A stretch of DNA of 64,000 bases from JANQOH01 sp965201155. Lineage in GTDB: Bacteria > Pseudomonadota > Alphaproteobacteria > UBA7887. Below, piece after piece: positions 41,251 through 50,364 of this stretch; the stretch's first letter is position 1; each line of letters opens with the position of its first letter. The position numbers and the translations under genes are program-made. The notes under the pieces are model-generated. The model was not told the origin of the DNA and did no database searches. It worked only from the letters and a program-made list of their open reading frames with translations. The stretch lies in contig OZ241752.1 of assembly GCA_965201155.1 (NCBI GenBank), positions 2,232,001 through 2,296,000 on the forward strand, given 5' to 3'.

Positions 41251-43626
41251 ATGACTTTGCCTCTTCGAGCCCTTGCCGATGTGCCGCCGCCTGCCGCGAT
41301 TTCGCGCGGTGACCTGGCGATGCTGTCAGCGTTGGAGCGCAAGGTCGCCTGGCTTTCGGCATGGATGATTCACCATGCGAACCATGTGCGGCCGTCGCGC
41401 GACGGCCTCAAGGTGGGTGGGCATCAGGCGTCGTCGGCGTCGATGGTGACGCTGCTGACGGCGCTTTATTTCCATGTCCTGCGGCCGCAGGACCGGGTGG
41501 CGGTGAAGCCCCATGCGAGTCCGGTGTTTCACGCCATCCAATATCTGTTTGGCCGGCAGACACGGGCGCGGCTGGAGGATTTTCGCGCCTTCGGGGGGGC
41601 GCAAGCGTATCCGTCGCGAACCAAGGACGCCGACGATGTGGATTTTTCCACGGGCTCGGTGGGTCTTGGCGGCGCGATGACGGTGTTTGCATCCATGGTT
41701 CAGGATTACTTGCGGGCGCGCAGCGGAGAGGCGGCGGAGGCGCCGGGGCGCATGATCGCCATGTTCGGCGATGCCGAATTCGATGAAGGTAATGTTTATG
41801 AAGCATTGCTGGAGAGCTGGAAGCACGATGTGCGCAATGTGTGGTGGGTGATCGACTACAACCGGCAAAGTCTGGACAGCGTGGTCAGCGACCGCCTGTT
41901 TGCGCGTCTGAGCGGATTGTTCGAGTCGATGGACTGGCGGGTTCGGACGATCAAGTACGGCAAGCTGCTGGAAGCGTGTGCGCAGGAGCGGGGGGGAGAC
42001 GCGCTTCTTCACTGGATCGATCAATGTCCGAACCAGTTGTATTCCGCGTTGACGTTCAAGGGCGGCGCGGCATGGCGGGATCATCTGACGCGGGACCTGG
42101 GCGATACGGCGGGGATTCCCGCCTTGCTGGATTCGCATGATGATGCGGCGTTGCATGCATTGATGACGAACCTCGCCGGGCATGATCTTGAGAGCGTGAT
42201 CGAAGCCTATGACGAAGCCGCGGAGGATGACCGGCCGATTGCCGTAATCGCCTACACAATCAAAGGGTTCGGTTTGCCGCTGGCGGGCCACAAAGACAAT
42301 CATGCGGGCTTGATGACGCCGGAACAGATGGCGCTGTACAAGGCGGAATCGGGCATTGCGGACGGCGCGGAATGGGACAGGTTTGCGGGACTGGACGTCA
42401 CTCCGGAGGCGTTGCGGCGCTATGTAGCGGCGGTGCCGTTTGCCGGCGGGGCGGAGCGCCGGTTTACCGCCGCGCCGGTGCCGGTTCCGGCGCGGCTGAC
42501 GGTCCGGGCGCGGGCGGCGATGTCCACACAGGAAGCGTTCGGGCGTTTGCTCGACGAGCTGGCGCGCGGCGACAGCGCATTGGCGGAGCGCATTGTGACG
42601 ACCTCGCCGGATGTTACGGTATCGACGAATCTGGGTCCGTGGGTGAATCGTCGGCAGATATTCGATCGCCATGCGCGGCCGGACATGTTTCGCGAGGAAC
42701 AGGTGGCCTCGGCGCAGAAATGGGCAATGTCGCCATCCGGCCAGCATATTGAACTGGGCATAGCGGAGAACAATCTGTTCCTGGTGCTGGCTGCGCTGGG
42801 GTTGTCGGCGGAATTGTTCGGGACGCGGTTGCTGCCGATCGGCACGTTGTATGACCCGTTCATTTCACGCGGTCTGGATGCGTTGAGTTACGCCAGCTAT
42901 CAGGATGCGCGGTTCCTCCTTGCGGCGACGCCTTCGGGCATCACGCTGGCGCCGGAAGGGGGTGCGCATCAGTCGATTATCTCGCCCATGGTGGGCATCG
43001 CGCAACCGGGACTGACCTATTTCGAGCCGGCCTATGCGGACGAACTGGCGGCGATCATGCGATGGTCATTCGCGCATATGCAGGCGGAGGATGGCGGGTC
43101 GGTTTATATGCGTCTGTCGACCAGGGCGCTGAAGCAGCCGGCGCGGGCGTTGGACGGGGACCTCGAATCAGCGGTGCTGGAAGGCGCATATTGGCTGGTG
43201 GAGCCGCCGCAGGGTGCGGCGATCGCGATCGCCGCGACGGGCGCGGTATTGCCGGAGGCGCAGGACGCTCTGGATCGGATTCGCGAGGATGCGCCGGATG
43301 CGGGGTTGCTGGCGGTGACGTCGCCGGGGCGCCTGCTGCGGGACTGGACCGCGGCCCAGCGGCGGCGGCGCGAGGGCCGGACGGCGCAGGCGGCGGTGGA
43401 AGCTCGTCTGGCACGGCTGGCGCCGGATGCACGCCTTGTGACGGTGATTGACGGGCATCCGGGATCGCTTTCATGGCTGGGCACGGTTGCCGGCCACGCG
43501 ACGGTAGGTCTGGGGCCGGATCAATTCGGGCAATCGGGGGATATCGGGGCGCTTTACAGCGCCTACGGCATTGACAGCGAGGCGATTGTGGATGCGGTGG
43601 CGCAGGCGTGCCTGGCGGCGCGCTAA
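41251..43626 (+). CDS. AceE/transketolase-like thiamine-diphosphate enzyme
   Basis: A 791-residue homodimer-type E1/transketolase protein. The N-terminal domain has DGLKVGGHQASSASMVTLLTALYF, the TPP motif GDAEFDEGN with YNRQS further on (about residues 173-205) and AYTIKGFGLPLAGHKDNH; the central domain has FREEQVASAQKWAM and the ELGIAENNLFLVLAALGLS cofactor-glutamate segment; the C-terminal domain follows from about 640. It resembles pyruvate dehydrogenase E1 (AceE) and alphaproteobacterial proteins annotated only as transketolase. No lipoyl E2 gene is adjacent, so the reaction is open. ATG 41251 has GGAG upstream. Divergent from the SDR. Confidence 0.82.
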   Translation: MTLPLRALADVPPPAAISRGDLAMLSALERKVAWLSAWMIHHANHVRPSRDGLKVGGHQASSASMVTLLTALYFHVLRPQDRVAVKPHASPVFHAIQYLFGRQTRARLEDFRAFGGAQAYPSRTKDADDVDFSTGSVGLGGAMTVFASMVQDYLRARSGEAAEAPGRMIAMFGDAEFDEGNVYEALLESWKHDVRNVWWVIDYNRQSLDSVVSDRLFARLSGLFESMDWRVRTIKYGKLLEACAQERGGDALLHWIDQCPNQLYSALTFKGGAAWRDHLTRDLGDTAGIPALLDSHDDAALHALMTNLAGHDLESVIEAYDEAAEDDRPIAVIAYTIKGFGLPLAGHKDNHAGLMTPEQMALYKAESGIADGAEWDRFAGLDVTPEALRRYVAAVPFAGGAERRFTAAPVPVPARLTVRARAAMSTQEAFGRLLDELARGDSALAERIVTTSPDVTVSTNLGPWVNRRQIFDRHARPDMFREEQVASAQKWAMSPSGQHIELGIAENNLFLVLAALGLSAELFGTRLLPIGTLYDPFISRGLDALSYASYQDARFLLAATPSGITLAPEGGAHQSIISPMVGIAQPGLTYFEPAYADELAAIMRWSFAHMQAEDGGSVYMRLSTRALKQPARALDGDLESAVLEGAYWLVEPPQGAAIAIAATGAVLPEAQDALDRIREDAPDAGLLAVTSPGRLLRDWTAAQRRRREGRTAQAAVEARLARLAPDARLVTVIDGHPGSLSWLGTVAGHATVGLGPDQFGQSGDIGALYSAYGIDSEAIVDAVAQACLAAR

Positions 43627-43663
43627 GTTTCGCTTGTCATTCCGGTGGCACAAATTGCATGTT

Positions 43664-43750
43664 GCGGGCGTGGCGGAACCGGTAGACGCGCCAGGTTTAG
43701 GTCCTGGTGGCCGTGAGGCCGTGGGGGTTCGAGTCCCTTCGCCCGCACCA
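43664..43750 (+). tRNA. tRNA-Leu (anticodon UAG)
   Basis: A class II tRNA: the acceptor stem GCGGGCG pairs with CGCCCGC, the anticodon stem is CCAGG/CCTGG with loop TTTAGGT (anticodon TAG at 43698-43700), a long variable arm follows (TGGCCGTGAGGCCG), and the T-arm GGGTTCGAGTCCC is standard. Encoded CCA ends the gene at 43750. It lies 50 bp before tig. Confidence 0.97.
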
Positions 43751-43800
43751 GGATGTTTCAGCGCTGCCGGCGCGGCGGCGAATTGCGATGAGAGGGCGAA

Positions 43801-45150
43801 ATGCAGGTAACGGAGACTCTCAGCGAGGGGTTGAAGCGCGAGTATCGCGTCGTCCTGCCCGCTGCCGATCTTGAGCGCAAGATTGACGAGAAGCTGGATG
43901 AGCTTGCCCAGACGGTCAACATCAACGGGTTTCGCCCCGGCAAGGCGCCGCGGGCGCTGCTGCGACGGCGTTATGAAGCGCCGGTGCGGACGGAGACGAT
44001 TGACGGCATGGTCAAACAATCGCTGGAACAAGTGTTCCTTGACCATGGGGTGAAGCCGGCGCTGCAGCCGAAGGTGGATGTCGTGCCTGTGACCGAAGGG
44101 GCTGATCTGGTCTTCACCGTGGCGATGGAGACGCTGCCTGATATCGAACCTTGCGATCTCAAGGAATTGCAATTCACGCGCCTGACGGCGGAGGTTCCCG
44201 AGGAACAGGTGGAAGAGGCACTGCGGGACCTGGCGCGTCGGGAACGGGGTTTCTCGCCGGCGGCGGAAGACCACGAAGCTGTGAAGGGGGACCTTGTGAC
44301 GGTTTCCGTGGACGCCCGGGATGGTGACGCACCGGTGATTACGGTCCGGGAGGGTTTTGCGTTCGAGCTTGGCGACAGCCGGTTCGTTACCGATTTCGAC
44401 GAGCAGCTTGCCGGGGTGAAAAAGGGCGAGACGCGGGTGTTCCCCGGCACATTCGCTGAGGAGTACGACGATGAGGACCTGGCGGGGAAAACGGTCGAGC
44501 TTTCGGTGACTGTCTCCGAGGTAGCGACGCCGGCCGAGGTTGAGCTGGATGACGAACTGGCGGCGCGTTTCGGGATGGATTCCCTGGAGGCGCTGCGGAC
44601 CGGGGTGCGCCAGCAGATACAGGGGGAATACAGCGCGGCGTCGCGGACGCGGCTCAAGCGGGAGATCATGGACACGCTGGCGGCGAGGCATGATTTTGCC
44701 GTGCCGACTGGTTTGGTGGATATGGAGTTCGCGAATATCTGGCGTCAGGTCGAGCAGGACATGGAGCGGGAGAAGCTGACCTGGGAGGACGCTGCGGGCG
44801 ACGAGGAATCGACGCGGGCAGAGTATCGCGAAATTGCCGAGCGGCGCGTGCGGCTGGGTTTGCTGATGGCGGAGGTCGGGCGCCGCAATGACCTGACGGT
44901 GCCGCAGGAGGAAGTGAATCGCGCCATGGTGAATCAGGCGCGCATGTTCCCGGGCAAGGAGCGCGAGATTTTCGAGATGTTTCGTTCCAACCCGGAAATG
45001 ATGAACAATTTGCGGGCGCCGCTGTTTGAGGAAAAAGTGGTGGATTTCATCACCGAAATGGCGGGTGTCACGGACAAGGAAGTGAGTGTGAAAGAGCTTT
45101 TGGCGGATCCGGAGGAAAACAAGGACGAGGACGATGCCGCATCCGCTTGA
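43801..45150 (+). CDS. tig: Trigger factor
   Basis: Ribosome-bound chaperone and prolyl isomerase. The 449-residue protein has the ribosome-binding N-domain (MQVTETLSEGLKREYRVVLPAADLERK, with NGFRPGKAPRALLRRRY, the family GFRxGKxP motif, at 41-57), an FKBP-type domain (about 160-245, GDLVTVSVDARDGD and ELGDSRFVTDFDEQLAGVKKGE) and a helical C-domain. It is the first gene of the tig-clpP-clpX-lon block; its last 17 bp overlap clpP. Confidence 0.96.
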   Translation: MQVTETLSEGLKREYRVVLPAADLERKIDEKLDELAQTVNINGFRPGKAPRALLRRRYEAPVRTETIDGMVKQSLEQVFLDHGVKPALQPKVDVVPVTEGADLVFTVAMETLPDIEPCDLKELQFTRLTAEVPEEQVEEALRDLARRERGFSPAAEDHEAVKGDLVTVSVDARDGDAPVITVREGFAFELGDSRFVTDFDEQLAGVKKGETRVFPGTFAEEYDDEDLAGKTVELSVTVSEVATPAEVELDDELAARFGMDSLEALRTGVRQQIQGEYSAASRTRLKREIMDTLAARHDFAVPTGLVDMEFANIWRQVEQDMEREKLTWEDAAGDEESTRAEYREIAERRVRLGLLMAEVGRRNDLTVPQEEVNRAMVNQARMFPGKEREIFEMFRSNPEMMNNLRAPLFEEKVVDFITEMAGVTDKEVSVKELLADPEENKDEDDAASA

Positions 45151-45778
45151 CACTTATATGAACACGCTGGTGCCGATGGTTGTGGAGCAGAGCAGCCGCG
45201 GCGAGCGGGCGTATGACATTTATTCGCGGTTATTGAAGGAACGGATCATTTTTCTGACGGGTCCGGTAGATGATGTGACGGCATCTCTGGTGACGGCGCA
45301 GTTATTGTTTCTGGAGTCGGAAAACCCCACCAAGGACATATCGTTCTATATTAATTCGCCGGGCGGTCTGGTGACGTCGGGTTTGGCGATCTACGACACC
45401 ATGCAATATATCCGTCCTGCGGTTTCGACACTGTGCATCGGGCAGGCGGCGTCGATGGGTTCGCTGCTGCTGGCGGCCGGTGCTTCGGGCATGCGGTTTT
45501 CGCTGCCGCACGCGCGGATCATGATTCACCAGCCTTCAGGGGGGTTCAGCGGGCAGGCGGCGGATATAGAAATTCATGCTCGGGAGATTCTCGCATTGCG
45601 CGGGCGGTTGAACGACATTTATGTTGCGCATACGGGCCAGTCTTTGGGTTCGATCGAGGATGCGATGGACCGCGACAAGTTTTTGGCGCCGGATGAGGCC
45701 AGGACATTCGGTTTGATCGACGAGGTGGTCGTCAAGCGCCCGGCGCCTGACGGAGATGCTGCGGAGGCCGGCGCATGA
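45134..45778 (+). CDS. clpP: ATP-dependent Clp protease proteolytic subunit
   Basis: Self-compartmentalised serine protease subunit, 214 residues. The catalytic triad is visible: Ser107 in GQAASMGS, His132 in RIMIHQPSGG and an aspartate at about 181 in EDAMDRDKF. The start at 45134 overlaps the end of tig by 17 bp and yields the usual propeptide-like N-terminus ending in LVPMVVEQSSRGERAYD. Partner of ClpX encoded 130 bp downstream. Confidence 0.97.
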   Translation: MPHPLDTYMNTLVPMVVEQSSRGERAYDIYSRLLKERIIFLTGPVDDVTASLVTAQLLFLESENPTKDISFYINSPGGLVTSGLAIYDTMQYIRPAVSTLCIGQAASMGSLLLAAGASGMRFSLPHARIMIHQPSGGFSGQAADIEIHAREILALRGRLNDIYVAHTGQSLGSIEDAMDRDKFLAPDEARTFGLIDEVVVKRPAPDGDAAEAGA

Positions 45779-45908
45779 TCGCTGCGGCGGCCTTGGCACC
45801 GCCCGTGCGCCGGCGGCACGGCGGTTTCCCTGACACCGGCGCCGCCGCGGCCTGCGGGCGATGTCGCTCGGTCGGCGCCTCTACCACGAAACAGGCGATT
45901 GGTCGGTC

Positions 45909-47177
45909 ATGAACAAATCCTCGAATAGTGAATCAAAGAATACCCTGTATTGCTCATTTTGCGGCAAGAGCCAGCATGAGGTGCGCAAGCTGATCGCCGG
46001 TCCCACTGTTTTCATTTGCGATGAATGTGTTGAATTGTGCATGGATATCATCCGCGAGGAACACAAGAACAACCTTGTCAAAACTCGCGACGGCGTGCCG
46101 ACACCGGTCGATATCTGCTCTGTTCTGAATGAATATGTGATCGGTCAGGACCACGCCAAGCGAGTATTGTCGGTTGCGGTTCACAACCATTACAAGCGGC
46201 TTGCGCACGGCGCCAAGAGCAATGATGTGGAGCTTGCGAAGTCGAACATATTGCTGATCGGCCCGACAGGGTGCGGGAAAACGCTGCTGGCGCAGACGCT
46301 GGCGCGGATTCTGGATGTGCCGTTCACGATGGCGGATGCGACGACGCTGACCGAGGCCGGGTATGTCGGTGAGGATGTAGAAAATATCATTCTGAAGCTG
46401 TTGCAGTCCGCGGATTACAATGTGGAGAGGGCGCAGCGCGGGATTGTCTATATTGATGAGATCGACAAGATTTCACGGAAGTCGGACAATCCATCCATTA
46501 CGCGGGATGTATCGGGCGAGGGAGTACAACAGGCCCTTCTGAAGATCATGGAGGGCACGGTGGCCAGCGTGCCACCCCAAGGCGGGCGCAAGCATCCGCA
46601 GCAGGAGTTCCTGCAGGTTGATACGACGAACATATTGTTTATTTGCGGGGGCGCATTTTCCGGCCTGGATAAGATCATCGCCCGGCGCGGGCGCGGGACG
46701 TCGATCGGTTTTCGGGCCGATGTGCGGGCGCACGAGGATACCGGCACCGGAGAGATTCTGCGGCAGGTGGAGCCCGAGGACCTGCTGAAATTCGGATTGA
46801 TCCCGGAGTTTGTCGGGCGGTTGCCGGTGATTGCGACGCTGGAAGACTTGGAGGAGTCGGCGCTGGTGCAAATTCTGACCACGCCGAAGAATGCCCTGGT
46901 GAAGCAATACAAGCGTCTTTTTGACATGGAGAACGTCAAATTGACCTTTACCGACGATGCGCTCAACGCGATTTCGCGCAAGGCGTTCAGCCGCAAGACG
47001 GGCGCGCGCGGTTTGCGTTCCATCATGGAGGGCATTTTGCTGGACACCATGTATGACCTGCCGAGTTTCGACGGTGTGACGGAAGTGGTGATCAGTAATG
47101 AGGTGGTGGAAGGCGGGGCGCGTCCGCTGCACATTTATGCGGACCGCGAGGCGAGCGTCGAGTCGACTGCATCGTGA
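45909..47177 (+). CDS. clpX: ClpX, ATPase subunit of Clp protease
   Basis: Unfoldase that feeds substrates to ClpP. The 422-residue protein has an N-terminal zinc finger (Cys15, Cys18, Cys37, Cys40), Walker A GPTGCGKT near 118, Walker B YIDEIDK and the ClpP-docking IGF-type loop (RGTSIGFRAD). ATG 45909 gives the correct zinc-domain N-terminus; an upstream in-frame ATG at 45861 has no homology. It follows clpP by 130 bp and precedes lon by 132 bp. Confidence 0.97.
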   Translation: MNKSSNSESKNTLYCSFCGKSQHEVRKLIAGPTVFICDECVELCMDIIREEHKNNLVKTRDGVPTPVDICSVLNEYVIGQDHAKRVLSVAVHNHYKRLAHGAKSNDVELAKSNILLIGPTGCGKTLLAQTLARILDVPFTMADATTLTEAGYVGEDVENIILKLLQSADYNVERAQRGIVYIDEIDKISRKSDNPSITRDVSGEGVQQALLKIMEGTVASVPPQGGRKHPQQEFLQVDTTNILFICGGAFSGLDKIIARRGRGTSIGFRADVRAHEDTGTGEILRQVEPEDLLKFGLIPEFVGRLPVIATLEDLEESALVQILTTPKNALVKQYKRLFDMENVKLTFTDDALNAISRKAFSRKTGARGLRSIMEGILLDTMYDLPSFDGVTEVVISNEVVEGGARPLHIYADREASVESTAS

Positions 47178-47205
47178 CGCCGGTGGCGACGGACGAAGGG
47201 GCGGG

Positions 47206-47251
47206 GCTTGACTGCCGGGGTCTCGAACCCCACCTGAAAGGCGGGTCAAGC
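47206..47251 (+). other. Nested hairpin in the clpX-lon gap
   Basis: A 7-bp perfect outer stem (GCTTGAC at 47206-47212 with GTCAAGC at 47245-47251) encloses a 5-bp hairpin (GGGGT/ACCCC at 47217-47221 and 47227-47231). There is no T-run for a classical terminator. Part of it (CTTGAC, then CCCCA 15 bp on) also vaguely resembles a heat-shock promoter for lon. Either reading is tentative. Confidence 0.35.
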
Positions 47252-47309
47252 GCGGCAATCCGGCACTTGCCGGTTCAGTGACAGCGGCGTCCAACAACGG
47301 GATTAGCTC

Positions 47310-49742
47310 ATGAGCCCGACAACTTCCTCGACTTTGTTTCCGGTTCTTCCCCTGCGCGATATCGTGGTGTTTCCGCACATGATCGTGCCGCTGTTTGTCG
47401 GGCGCGACAAGTCGGTGCGCGCGCTGGAGGAAGTGATGAAGAACGACAAGCAGATTCTGCTTGTCACGCAGCGCGACGCCACAAAAGACGACCCGGGGCC
47501 GGACGATATCTATATGGTCGGCACGGTTGGCACGGTGCTGCAGTTATTGAAACTGCCGGATGGCACGGTGAAAGTGCTGGTGGAAGGCGGGGCACGTGCG
47601 CGCATCGAACGCCTTGTGCGCATCGATGAGTATTTCGAGGCTGCAGCGCAGTTGTGCGACGACACAACATCCGGCGAGCCGGCCGAGATGGAAGCGCTGG
47701 CGCGGTCGGTAATCGGGCATTTCGAGAATTATGTAAAGCTGAACAAAAAAGTCCCGCAAGAGGTGCTGGTGTCGCTGAATCAGGAGGATCCCGCTCGCCT
47801 TGCGGATACGATAGCGTCTCATCTGGCGATCAAGATTCCGGAAAAGCAGGAACTGCTCGAAATTGAAGCCGTGGGCGAACGGCTGGAACGAGTCTATTCG
47901 CTGATCGAGAACGAAATCGGCGTCATGCAGGTGGAAAAGAAAATCCGCACGCGAGTCAAACGCCAGATGGAGCGGACGCAGCGGGAATATTACCTCAATG
48001 AGCAGTTGAAAGCGATTCAGAAGGAATTGGGGGAAGGTGAGGACGGCAAGGACGAACTCGCGGAACTCGAGCGCAAGGTAGCGGAGACGAAGCTGAGCAA
48101 GGAAGCGCGCGAGCGTGCTATCAGCGAGTTGAAGAAGCTGCGCAATATGAGCCCCATGTCTGCAGAGGCGACGGTGGTGCGGAATTATCTCGACTGGCTG
48201 CTGATGATTCCATGGAAAAAGCGCAGCCGGGTGAAGAAAGACATAACGCTGGCGCAGCGTGTGCTGGATGAAGACCATTACGGCCTGGAGCGCGTGAAGG
48301 AGCGCATTGTCGAATATCTCGCGGTGCAAGTGCGGACGAGCAAGATGCGTGGGCCTATCCTGTGCCTGGTCGGGCCGCCGGGGGTGGGCAAGACATCGCT
48401 CGGCAAGTCCATCGCGCGGGCGACAGGGCGGAATTTCGTGCGCATCAGCCTGGGGGGCGTCCGCGACGAGGCGGAAATTCGCGGCCATCGCCGCACCTAT
48501 ATCGGTTCGCTGCCGGGCAAGATCATTCAGGGCATGAAGAAGGCCAAGTCTTCCAATCCTTTGTTTTTGCTGGACGAAGTGGACAAGATGGGCGCGGATT
48601 TTCGCGGTGATCCGGCGTCGGCGCTGCTGGAGGTCCTGGACCCCGAACAGAATGTAGCGTTCAACGATCATTATCTGGAAGTGGATTACGATCTCAGCGA
48701 GGTGATGTTTATCACCACGGCGAATACGCGGCGGATTCCGCCCGCATTGCTGGATCGCATGGAAGTTATCCGTATCGGCGGCTATACGGAGGACGAAAAG
48801 GTCGAGATTGCCCGGCGGCATCTCATTCCGAAGCAGGTTGAGCGCCACGGGCTGAAAGCGAAGGAATGGTCGATTTCATCGGAGGCGCTGCGCGACCTGA
48901 TCCGGCTCTATACCCGTGAAGCAGGCGTGCGCAATCTGGAGCGTGAAATCGCCAATCTGACGCGCAAGGCGGTCAAGGAACTCCTGCTCGAGGCGGAGAA
49001 GTCAGGCAAGGACGGAAAGACGGCAAGGGGTCTGCGAGTCACGCGGCGCAATCTGGGCAAGTATGCCGGTGTCGCGCGCTATCGCCACGATGAGTCGGAG
49101 CAGGAAGACCTGGTGGGCGTGGTGACCGGTCTGGCCTATACGGATTTTGGCGGGGCACTGCTGTCGATCGAAGCGGTGGTCATGCCGGGCAAGGGACGAC
49201 GGACCATTACCGGTCAGCTTGGCGATGTGATGCAGGAGTCGGTGCAGGCGGCGGTGAGCTATGTGCGTTCCCGAGCGACCGAGTTCGGTATCGAGCCGCC
49301 CCTGTTCGAAAAGCGCGACATTCACGTGCACGTGCCGGAAGGGGCGACGCCCAAGGACGGTCCGTCCGCCGGCATTGCGATGACCTGCTCGATTGTGTCG
49401 GTCCTGACAGGCATTCCCGTTGATGGGTCGGTGGCGATGACGGGCGAAGTGACGCTGCGCGGTCGTGTATTGCCCATCGGCGGCTTGAAGGAAAAGCTGC
49501 TGGCGGCGCTTCGCGGCAATGTCAAGACGGTGCTGATTCCGAAAGAGAATGAAAAGGATCTCGCGGAAATTCCGGATAATGTGAAGAAGGGGCTGGCGAT
49601 CATTCCCGTGAGCACGGTGGACGAGGTTCTGGAACACGCACTGAAGCGGCGCCCCGTGCCGATCGAATGGGACGCCCTGGAGGCGGACAAGGCCGCCATC
49701 GCCACTGACGAGGCCGATGCTGACACAGTTGTGACGCACTGA
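47310..49742 (+). CDS. lon: ATP-dependent protease Lon
   Basis: The 810-residue A-type Lon has an N-terminal substrate domain (LPLRDIVVFPHMIVPLFVGR), coiled coil with RQMERTQREYYLNEQLKAIQKELGE, AAA+ domain with Walker A GPPGVGKTS (about 355-363) and LLDEVDKM, and a protease domain with the Ser-Lys dyad: Ser686 in KDGPSAGIAM and Lys729 in GGLKEK. It degrades misfolded and regulatory proteins. In many Alphaproteobacteria hupB follows lon; here the convergent F420 operon begins 19 bp downstream. Confidence 0.97.
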   Translation: MSPTTSSTLFPVLPLRDIVVFPHMIVPLFVGRDKSVRALEEVMKNDKQILLVTQRDATKDDPGPDDIYMVGTVGTVLQLLKLPDGTVKVLVEGGARARIERLVRIDEYFEAAAQLCDDTTSGEPAEMEALARSVIGHFENYVKLNKKVPQEVLVSLNQEDPARLADTIASHLAIKIPEKQELLEIEAVGERLERVYSLIENEIGVMQVEKKIRTRVKRQMERTQREYYLNEQLKAIQKELGEGEDGKDELAELERKVAETKLSKEARERAISELKKLRNMSPMSAEATVVRNYLDWLLMIPWKKRSRVKKDITLAQRVLDEDHYGLERVKERIVEYLAVQVRTSKMRGPILCLVGPPGVGKTSLGKSIARATGRNFVRISLGGVRDEAEIRGHRRTYIGSLPGKIIQGMKKAKSSNPLFLLDEVDKMGADFRGDPASALLEVLDPEQNVAFNDHYLEVDYDLSEVMFITTANTRRIPPALLDRMEVIRIGGYTEDEKVEIARRHLIPKQVERHGLKAKEWSISSEALRDLIRLYTREAGVRNLEREIANLTRKAVKELLLEAEKSGKDGKTARGLRVTRRNLGKYAGVARYRHDESEQEDLVGVVTGLAYTDFGGALLSIEAVVMPGKGRRTITGQLGDVMQESVQAAVSYVRSRATEFGIEPPLFEKRDIHVHVPEGATPKDGPSAGIAMTCSIVSVLTGIPVDGSVAMTGEVTLRGRVLPIGGLKEKLLAALRGNVKTVLIPKENEKDLAEIPDNVKKGLAIIPVSTVDEVLEHALKRRPVPIEWDALEADKAAIATDEADADTVVTH

Positions 49743-49761
49743 GCCGGCGCGGCACCGGGGG

Positions 49762-50364
49762 TCAAGCAGCGGCGTAGGCTGAGTAGTCGGAGGGCGTGTC
49801 GACGTCGAAGGCGATGCCCGGGCGGTCCATGATGCACGGGGAATGCCCGCAGCGTTGCGCCTCGGCTATGTGGGCGACGGCGCTGTCGGGGCCGAACGAA
49901 AAGCGGAAATCGCTCGCGACCGGCAAAAGCAACGCATTTGTGCCGCGGCAGGATCGGTCGCGTGCGATGACGAAAGGGCCTCCCTCCGTTCCCGCTCCTT
50001 CGCCTGCGTCAATGACGGCCGTTATATCGTCCGGAGACAGGAACGGGAGATCGCTGGGCAGAACCAGAAGCACTTGAACATGTTCGGCGCGTGCGGCATC
50101 GCGCGCCTGATCCAGCGCCTGATTGAGGCCGCGGCCTGACTGGGCGAGCACCGTTATCCCCAAGGCGCAGGCGTGTTCGCGGGCGTCGGCGCCATCGCTG
50201 ATCGCCACTATGTCAGCAGGCGGCAGAATTTGCAGCGCGGTTCTCAGCGTTTGGTCGAGAAACCGGCGGCTCAGACCGCGGCGCGCCGCCGCATCAAGCA
50301 CCGGTGCAAGGCGCGACTTGCCGCGCGAGAACGCCTTTGCCGGCACGATCAGGCGCAGCTTCAT
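49762..50364 (-). CDS. cofC: F420 pathway guanylyltransferase CofC
   Basis: Activates a three-carbon phospho-acid (2-phospholactate, PEP or 3-phosphoglycerate) with GTP for F420 assembly. The 200-residue protein has the nucleotidyltransferase start VPAKAFSRGKSRLAPVL, the metal site LPSDLPFLSPDD, GTNALLLP and FDVDTPSDY, all CofC landmarks. Its start overlaps cofD by 4 bp. Which acid is used cannot be read reliably; in a proteobacterium lacking the FbiB reductase domain, 3-phosphoglycerate is plausible (inference). Last gene of the operon. Confidence 0.93.
   Translation of the reverse strand: MKLRLIVPAKAFSRGKSRLAPVLDAAARRGLSRRFLDQTLRTALQILPPADIVAISDGADAREHACALGITVLAQSGRGLNQALDQARDAARAEHVQVLLVLPSDLPFLSPDDITAVIDAGEGAGTEGGPFVIARDRSCRGTNALLLPVASDFRFSFGPDSAVAHIAEAQRCGHSPCIMDRPGIAFDVDTPSDYSAYAAA

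Noticed and set aside
43471..45153. Open frame of 560 codons antisense to tig and across the tRNA
   Set aside because: It crosses the tRNA-Leu gene and trigger factor, both certain.
47544..48848. Open frame of 434 codons antisense to lon
   Set aside because: Lon is intact on the plus strand; the antisense frame lacks any recognisable domain.
49743..49761. Bidirectional terminator between lon and cofC
   Set aside because: The 19 bp are too short and lack a stem with a T-run.
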